This document shows, piece after piece, positions 57,837 to 64,000 of a stretch of DNA of 64,000 nt. Within the stretch, counting starts at the first letter, position 1; every line of letters starts with the position of its first letter. A model generated the notes under the pieces. The model did no database searches and was not told the origin of the DNA. It was given only the letters and a program-made list of their open reading frames with translations. The stretch covers positions 62,001 through 126,000 of the forward strand of contig NZ_JAEKMI010000011.1 of NCBI RefSeq assembly GCF_020217485.1, in the 5' to 3' direction. This stretch comes from Mycobacterium sp. WUMAC-067. GTDB lineage: Bacteria; Actinomycetota; Actinomycetes; Mycobacteriales; Mycobacteriaceae. Both the position numbers and the translations under genes were made by a program.

Positions 57837-58241
57837 ATGCGTAGCAAGAAGAAGGTCGATTTCGCGGCGCTGGCCGACGCGCTCCCCGATTACCCGTACG
57901 CGTACCTGATCACGGTCGACGACGACTACCGCTCGCACACCGTGACGGTCGAACCCGAGTTGCGCGGGGAGACCCTCGAGGTCGGTCTCATCGGCGGCCG
58001 CACGCAGCAGAACCTGGCCCGGCGCCGCGACGTCACCCTGCTGTGGCCCCCCGCCGAGCCCGGCGGCTACTCGCTGATCGTCGACGGCGCGGCCGAGGTG
58101 TCCGGTGAAAACCGAGCCGGCGACGCCGTCCGGCTCACGGTCGCGCCCACGCGCGCGCTGCTGCACCGCGACGCCGACTCCCCCGATGCGGCCAAGGGCT
58201 GCCTGCACGACTGCGTCGTGTTCTCGCTGCCCTCGGCCTGA
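57837..58241 (+). CDS. Pyridoxamine-5'-phosphate oxidase-like split-barrel protein
   Basis: A 134-residue protein starting [16 protein letters not shown]. The split-barrel strands include [40 protein letters not shown] and [10 protein letters not shown]. It may bind FMN or F420, or act as a ligand sensor. The upstream frame is a shadow of the PPE gene. TATCCT lies 8 nt before the ATG. It may correspond to Rv0441c; cofactor not shown. Confidence 0.78.
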   Translation: MRSKKKVDFAALADALPDYPYAYLITVDDDYRSHTVTVEPELRGETLEVGLIGGRTQQNLARRRDVTLLWPPAEPGGYSLIVDGAAEVSGENRAGDAVRLTVAPTRALLHRDADSPDAAKGCLHDCVVFSLPSA

Positions 58242-58259
58242 CGTCGTACAGTCTCATCC

Positions 58260-58820
58260 GTGAGCCGCATCGCACCCCTCGCCCCGCCGTGGAGCGAAGA
58301 GGACGCCGCCGGCATCAACAGCTGGGGCCACCCGGACCGCACCTACGAGCCGCTGCTGTTGGTGCGTTGCCTGCAGCGCCATCCGGCGCTGGCCTCCCGC
58401 CTCCGCAAGCTTGGCGAATCCCTTTACACCGCAGCGCTTTTGCCGCCCCGGACGCGGACGATCGCCATCCTTCGCATCTGCGCGCTGCTGGGCTGCGCCT
58501 ACGAGTGGGGCGGCCAGGCCGCCTTCTGGGGCCCGATCGCCGGTGTCAGCGACGACGAGTGCGACGCGCTGGTCTTAGCAGGCCCCGATGACCCGCGGTG
58601 GGGCGCGGCCGAGCGGACGCTGATCGCGGCGGTCGACGAGTGCGAGCGCACCGGCTCGTGGTCGGAGGAGACGTGGGAAGCGCTGGGCGGCTTTCTCGAT
58701 GACGAGCAGCGGATCGAATTGCTCACGGCCGTCGGCTGGTACCGCACGATCTGCACGCTGTGCAATGCGCTCGCCCTTCCGGTGGAGGGCTGGATGCGGC
58801 GCTGGCCGCTAGCCGACTGA
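58260..58820 (+). CDS. Carboxymuconolactone decarboxylase/AhpD-like protein
   Basis: A 186-residue helical protein. The core LPPRTRTIAILRICALLGCA followed by YEWGGQAAFW has a single Cys and a Tyr/Glu rather than CxxC, so thiol chemistry is doubtful. GTG at 58260 follows TACAGT (58247-58252) by 7 nt. It is the second AhpD-like protein of the window (compare 38162). It overlaps the convergent SDR by 12 bp. Confidence 0.78.
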   Translation: MSRIAPLAPPWSEEDAAGINSWGHPDRTYEPLLLVRCLQRHPALASRLRKLGESLYTAALLPPRTRTIAILRICALLGCAYEWGGQAAFWGPIAGVSDDECDALVLAGPDDPRWGAAERTLIAAVDECERTGSWSEETWEALGGFLDDEQRIELLTAVGWYRTICTLCNALALPVEGWMRRWPLAD

Positions 58821-59633
58821 GCGGTCCCTGCGCAGGCTCGGATGCTGGTTCTTCAAGAGCGGCAACAACATCCGCCGCGGCATGAACTGAAACAGGCGGG
58901 TGCTGATCTGGCTCGGCAGCCCGGGGATCACGGTTCCGCGGTCGTGGTCCAGCGCGTCGATTCCGGCGCGGGCCACCTCACGCGAGGGCTTCCACATGAA
59001 CTTCGGGAACGCGTCCGCGAAGTCCCGCTCGTCCATGCCGGCGCTCTTCACGAATTCGGTGCGCACCGGCCCAGGGCACAGCACCGCGACGGTGACGCCG
59101 GTGCCGGCGAGTTCGCCGCGCAGCCCCTGGGTGTAGTTGTTGACGAACGCCTTGGTGGCCGCGTACCCGACCTGTCCCGGGAAGGGTTGGTAGCCCGCGG
59201 TGGAGCCGACGTTGAGGATCGCGCCGCGGCCGCGCGGCACCATCTGCTGGACCGCCCGCGTCGTCAGGTCGATGACGGCCTCGACATTGACCCGCACCTG
59301 CGCGATCTCGTCGGCGACGGGAATTTTCGTCACCGAGCCCATGGTGCCGATGCCGGCATTGTTGACCAGGATGTCGACGGTGAGCCCGCGGCGCGCGACC
59401 TCGTCGAACAGGCCGGCGCGGGCGGTGGCGTCCGCGACGTCGCAGGCGATCACCTCGACGCGGACGCGGCCGGCGAGTTCGTCGGCCAAGGTCCGCAGCC
59501 GCTCCTCGCGGCGGGCGACGAGCGTCACGCCGTGGCCGCGGTCGGCCAGCTCGCGCGCGATGTCGGCGCCGATGCCCGACGAGGCGCCGGTCACGACGGC
59601 GGTGCTGGTGGGTGAGGGAGTCGGAAGCGCCAC
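58809..59633 (-). CDS. Short-chain dehydrogenase/reductase
   Basis: A 274-residue classical SDR. Cofactor motif [22 protein letters not shown]-type Arg cluster (LVARREERL), NNAGIG, catalytic Ser in NVGSTAGYQPFPGQ and Tyr-Lys in VGYAATKAFVNN. The C-terminal 40 residues are hydrophobic and basic, suggesting membrane association. TAGGGT (minus) is 6 nt before the GTG. Substrate unknown; different from the SDR at 62875. Confidence 0.86.
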   Translation of the reverse strand: MALPTPSPTSTAVVTGASSGIGADIARELADRGHGVTLVARREERLRTLADELAGRVRVEVIACDVADATARAGLFDEVARRGLTVDILVNNAGIGTMGSVTKIPVADEIAQVRVNVEAVIDLTTRAVQQMVPRGRGAILNVGSTAGYQPFPGQVGYAATKAFVNNYTQGLRGELAGTGVTVAVLCPGPVRTEFVKSAGMDERDFADAFPKFMWKPSREVARAGIDALDHDRGTVIPGLPSQISTRLFQFMPRRMLLPLLKNQHPSLRRDRSVG

Positions 59634-59665
59634 GCGTTCACCCTAGAGCGCCGAGTGTGAAGCCT

Positions 59666-59733
59666 GCGCGCCGAGCGTGAAACCAGGGCGGAAAAATCGC
59701 GAAATTCCCGCCGTGAGTTCACGCTCGGCGCGC
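59666..59733. repeat. Large palindromic intergenic element between groEL2 and the SDR
   Basis: Perfect 16-bp arms GCGCGCCGAGCGTGAA and TTCACGCTCGGCGCGC flank a 36-bp centre containing a smaller GGCGG/CCGCC dyad. A partial repeat of the left arm lies at 59648-59661. It belongs to the same family as 34031-34099. Such cruciform-capable elements are often dispersed in mycobacterial genomes. Confidence 0.75.
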
Positions 59734-59734
59734 A

Positions 59735-59772
59735 CGAAAAAGCCCGGCCCCCAACGGGACCGGGCTTTTTCG
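59735..59772. terminator. Rho-independent terminator after groEL2
   Basis: CGAAAAAGCCCGG and CCGGGCTTTTTCG form a perfect 13-bp stem around a 12-nt loop, with A- and T-runs inside the arms that act as the slippery tract in either direction. It ends the groEL2 transcript (minus strand, stop at 59781). Confidence 0.9.
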
Positions 59773-59780
59773 TTGACTTC

Positions 59781-61553
<1,773 letters not shown>

Positions 61554-61580
61554 CTAGCACTCACTGGTCGCGAGTGCCAA
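61554..61580. promoter_or_regulatory. CIRCE operator (proximal)
   Basis: CTAGCACTC, a 9-nt spacer and GAGTGCCAA match the CIRCE consensus TTAGCACTC-N9-GAGTGCTAA with two mismatches. HrcA binds CIRCE to repress chaperonin genes until heat shock. Confidence 0.92.
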
Positions 61581-61587
61581 GTCATTC

Positions 61588-61614
61588 TTAGCACTCGCCT
61601 ATGCCGAGTGCAAG
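61588..61614. promoter_or_regulatory. CIRCE operator (distal)
   Basis: TTAGCACTC, a 9-nt spacer and GAGTGCAAG: the left arm is perfect and the right has two differences. The 7-bp gap to the proximal box suggests paired HrcA dimers. Confidence 0.92.
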
Positions 61615-61639
61615 AAGAAGGCCCGGGGAAGCGGCCCGC

Positions 61640-62332
61640 TCAGGGCAGGTCGAGCAGCTGCTCGTAGAAGCCGCCGAAGCCGCGCGGGCGGTCGACGAGA
61701 TGGATCTCGAGAATCCAGTGGCAGACGCGGCCGCGCGGGTCGGTGCGGCGCATCCGCTTGTCCGAGCCGGGCATGATGTACCACTCGATGCCGGGGCCGG
61801 CGATCTTCTTGTGCGGGAACTCCCCCACCAGGTGACCGGCGATGCGGCTGGCCCATTCGAAGCCCTCCGCGCGGGCCACCCCGACCACGACGTCGAACAG
61901 CTCGGCGCCGGTGACGTCGGGATGGCCGGCGAAGTAGTCGCGCCCGGCCTGCCACACCCGGGGCAGCGCATCACGGACGGACTTCTTGTGCGGGTCGTCG
62001 CCCAGCAGGAAGGTCCGGCCGAAGTCGGCCTCCCACTCCTCGAAGATGGGCCCCAGGTCCAGGAAGACGATGTCGTCGTCGACGATCAGCCTGTCCGGCG
62101 GACGCTCGTGGAACGGTTGCAGCGTGTTCTCCCCGGCGCGCACGATCCGCCGATGCCAGTGCCGGGTCACGCCGAACATCTCGCCGGCGAGATCGTGGAT
62201 CTCGTCGGAGAGCTGCTTCTCCCCGATCCCGGGGCGGATCATGGCCCGCCGCTCGATCTCGTCGAACAGTTGCGCCGCCTTGCACTCGGCGTCCAGCAGC
62301 CGTTGCACGCGCACTTCTTCCGCGGCCTCCAT
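61640..62332 (-). CDS. M24-family metallopeptidase-like protein
   Basis: A 230-residue pita-bread fold protein. VFLDLGPIFEEWEADFGRTF gives the Asp pair, IAGHLVGEFPHKKI a His, and CHWILEIHLVDRP a Glu, most of the M24 metal-ligand set. It is shorter than methionine aminopeptidases or Xaa-Pro peptidases and may have altered specificity. TAGCAT (minus, 62340-62345) is 7 nt before the ATG. It is divergent from the cupin gene across 29 bp. Confidence 0.75.
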   Translation of the reverse strand: MEAAEEVRVQRLLDAECKAAQLFDEIERRAMIRPGIGEKQLSDEIHDLAGEMFGVTRHWHRRIVRAGENTLQPFHERPPDRLIVDDDIVFLDLGPIFEEWEADFGRTFLLGDDPHKKSVRDALPRVWQAGRDYFAGHPDVTGAELFDVVVGVARAEGFEWASRIAGHLVGEFPHKKIAGPGIEWYIMPGSDKRMRRTDPRGRVCHWILEIHLVDRPRGFGGFYEQLLDLP

Positions 62333-62361
62333 TACGGCGATGCTATGCGCACACTGGAACC

Positions 62362-62853
62362 ATGTCCCTCGTCGTGCCGCCCTACCCGCCGGCCCGCTAC
62401 ACCCAGCAAGAGCCGGAGATCAGCGCCTGGCTCAAGCGAGCCGACGAACCCCCCGACTACGAGACCTCCGGGGTCGCCTACCACTACCTGGCCAACCAAC
62501 GAGACACCGCCGGCGACTACGGGCTGTACCGGGTCGACATCGCCCCGGCCGGCGGCGGACCCCCGGCCCACTTCCACCGGGCCATGTCGGAGGCCTTCTT
62601 CGTGCTCTCCGGGACGATGAAGCTCTACGACGGCACCGAGTGGACCGACGGACACCAGGGCGACTTCCTCTACGTCCCGCCCGGCGGCGTCCACGGTTTC
62701 CGCAACGAGGCCGACGAGCCGGCGTCGATCCTCATGCTGTTCGCGCCCGGCGCTCCCCGCGAGGCCTACTTCGAAGGGTTCGCGGCGCTGGCCGACATGA
62801 CCGACGAGGAACGCCGGGAGTGGTTCGTCCGCCACGACAACTACTGGGTCTGA
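62362..62853 (+). CDS. Cupin-domain protein
   Basis: A 163-residue single-cupin protein. Motif 1 is GGPPAHFHRAMSEAFFVLSG (His, His, Glu) and motif 2 is GDFLYVPPGGVHGFRNE (His), a full metal-ligand set. It could be a dioxygenase, isomerase or small-molecule sensor. The start is ATG at 62362 with a weak upstream site. It lies 21 bp before the SDR gene, so they may share a transcript. Confidence 0.82.
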   Translation: MSLVVPPYPPARYTQQEPEISAWLKRADEPPDYETSGVAYHYLANQRDTAGDYGLYRVDIAPAGGGPPAHFHRAMSEAFFVLSGTMKLYDGTEWTDGHQGDFLYVPPGGVHGFRNEADEPASILMLFAPGAPREAYFEGFAALADMTDEERREWFVRHDNYWV

Positions 62854-62874
62854 CTCGTGAGTATGTTTTGGGCC

Positions 62875-63825
62875 ATGGCTTCCAACGACAAAGACAACCG
62901 CGCCTGGTCGGAGGGTGACGTCCCGGATCAGAGCGGCCGCGTCGTCGTCATCACCGGCGCCAACACCGGCATCGGGTATGAGGCGGCCGCCGTGCTGGCC
63001 CACCGCGGTGCGCACGTCGTGCTCGCGGTGCGCAACCTCGAGAAGGGCAACGCGGCGCTGTCGCGCATCGTCGCCGCCGGGGGCCAAGGCGACCGGAAAG
63101 TCGATGTCACGCTGCAGCAGCTGGATCTGACGTCGCTGGACGCGGTGCGGTCGGCCGCCGACGCGCTGCGCGCGGCGTACCCGCGCATCGATCTGCTGAT
63201 CAACAACGCGGGCGTGATGTGGACGCCCAAGCAGGTCACCGCGGACGGATTCGAATTGCAGTTCGGCACCAACCATCTGGGCCACTTCGCGCTGACCGGG
63301 TTGCTGCTCGACCACCTGCTCGCCGTGCCGGACTCGCGGGTGGTGACCATCAGCAGCCTGGGTCACCGGCTGCGGGCCGCGATCCACTTCGACGACCTGC
63401 AGTGGGAACGCCGGTACGACCGGATCGCCGCGTACGGGCAATCCAAGCTGGCCAACCTGCTGTTCACCTACGAGCTGCAGCGCCGGCTGGCGGCCACGCC
63501 CGACGCGAAGACCATCGCCGTCGCCGCGCACCCCGGCGGCTCCAACACCGAGCTGACCCGCAACCTGCCGGCGATCGTGCGGCCCGCCGCGGCGGCGCTG
63601 GGCCCGGTGCTGTTCCAGAGCGCGGCCATGGGTGCGCTGCCGACGCTGCGGGCCGCCACCGATCCGGCCGTCCAGGGCGGACAGTACTTCGGCCCCGACG
63701 GCTTCCTCGAGCAGCGCGGCCACCCGAAGCTGGTCAAGTCCAGCGCCCAGTCCCACGACCCCGAACTGCAACGCCGGCTGTGGGCCGTCTCCGAAGAACT
63801 CACCGGCGTCAGCTTCCCGGTCTGA
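62875..63825 (+). CDS. Short-chain dehydrogenase/reductase (Rv0439c-like)
   Basis: A 316-residue SDR of the retinol-dehydrogenase/WWOX-like type. Cofactor motif VVITGANTGIGYEAAAVLAH, NNAGVM, FGTNHLGHFALTGLLL, catalytic Ser in TISSLGHR and Tyr-Lys in AAYGQSKLANLLF. TATGTT at 62862-62867 lies 7 nt before ATG 62875, which decides this start over GTG 62857. The substrate is unknown, but long hydrophobic or lipid alcohols suit this subfamily. Confidence 0.88.
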   Translation: MASNDKDNRAWSEGDVPDQSGRVVVITGANTGIGYEAAAVLAHRGAHVVLAVRNLEKGNAALSRIVAAGGQGDRKVDVTLQQLDLTSLDAVRSAADALRAAYPRIDLLINNAGVMWTPKQVTADGFELQFGTNHLGHFALTGLLLDHLLAVPDSRVVTISSLGHRLRAAIHFDDLQWERRYDRIAAYGQSKLANLLFTYELQRRLAATPDAKTIAVAAHPGGSNTELTRNLPAIVRPAAAALGPVLFQSAAMGALPTLRAATDPAVQGGQYFGPDGFLEQRGHPKLVKSSAQSHDPELQRRLWAVSEELTGVSFPV

Positions 63826-63844
63826 CGCGCGGATAATGGCCCCG

Positions 63845-64000
63845 ATGCGATCAGTCGCGGAACATCAGCGTGTCGTCACCGATTTGATCCGTTCCCGGCC
63901 GCCGGCTTCGGTCGCGCTGGCCGACGCCCAGGGTCTGGTGCTGGCCGAGGACGTGGTGGCCCGGCTGGCGCTGCCGGTCTTCGACAACTCCGCGATGGAC
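63845..64000 (+). CDS. moeA2: Molybdopterin molybdotransferase MoeA, N-terminal part (cut by window end)
   Basis: The first 52 codons of a MoeA protein (MRSVAEHQRVVTDLIRSRPP, then GLVLAEDVVARLALPVFDNS). MoeA inserts molybdate into the adenylylated molybdopterin cofactor. GATAAT at 63832-63837 is 7 nt before ATG 63845; an in-frame ATG at 63836 is an alternative. The remainder is outside the window. Confidence 0.9.
   Translation, partial: MRSVAEHQRVVTDLIRSRPPASVALADAQGLVLAEDVVARLALPVFDNSAMD

Overview
The window is a high-GC actinobacterial chromosome segment, almost certainly from a Mycobacterium. Diagnostic content is the mycolic-acid methyltransferase set (cmaA2, pcaA, umaA), a HadD-type dehydratase, mycothiol synthase mshA, senX3-regX3 with MIRU-type mini-ORFs, hbhA, mmpS4/mmpL4, a PPE protein and groEL2 behind CIRCE operators. 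Gene order matches, in inverted orientation, the M. tuberculosis segment from about serB1 (Rv0505c) to moeA2 (Rv0438c); this comparison is from memory, not a search. Several Rv genes expected near 30-31 kb and 47-57 kb (an Rv0471c-like gene, PPE11, the sigK/rskA block) are not seen, and other genes sit there instead, so this is a non-tuberculosis species. I cannot name it.

Layout. 1-2.9 kb is an accessory island: the C-terminal part of a proline-rich putative polymorphic toxin, a translation-coupled SseB-like partner (candidate immunity protein), a decayed partial copy of serB1, a small unknown gene and a double hairpin. 2.9-5.3 kb: serB1, hadD and cmaA2, a phosphatase plus mycolate-modification cluster. 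5.4-13 kb: a leftward block (acyltransferase, epimerase, bS22, an excisionase-like HTH protein, proC, thioesterase, TIM-barrel protein, membrane protein, exopolyphosphatase). 13-20 kb: cysteine-cluster protein, regX3-senX3, gpm1, YbjN protein, mshA and a ROK regulator. 20-28 kb: SDR, L,D-transpeptidase, murB, DUF2505 protein, nitrilase, DUF2993-like protein, deoC, two small exported or membrane proteins, hbhA. 28-36 kb: XRE regulator with a palindromic operator, DUF445 protein, TetR, pcaA, umaA, fadB2, icl1, acyl-ACP thioesterase. 36-47 kb: ramB, AhpD-like protein, small membrane proteins, lpdC, DUF779 protein plus aldehyde dehydrogenase, prolyl oligopeptidase, echA2 and the Rv0455c-like secreted protein. 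47-54 kb: mmpL4-mmpS4-TetR with a divergent DipZ-like fusion. 54-64 kb: DinB, VOC, D-aminoacylase-type amidohydrolase, short PPE, PPOX, AhpD-like and SDR genes, groEL2 with two CIRCE boxes, M24 peptidase-like protein, cupin, SDR and the start of moeA2.

Functional themes. Envelope lipid construction (hadD, cmaA2, pcaA, umaA, mmpL4), the glyoxylate shunt with its regulator (icl1, ramB), phosphate sensing (senX3-regX3 with a PHO-box-like triple repeat), redox thiol chemistry (mshA, DipZ-like, lpdC, DinB) and likely siderophore export (mmpS4/L4 with the Rv0455c homologue) lie together. A pervasive feature is the leaderless promoter: at about twenty genes a TANNNT hexamer sits 6-8 nt before an RTG start codon. 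I used this to choose starts. No tRNA, rRNA, CRISPR array or intact transposase was seen.
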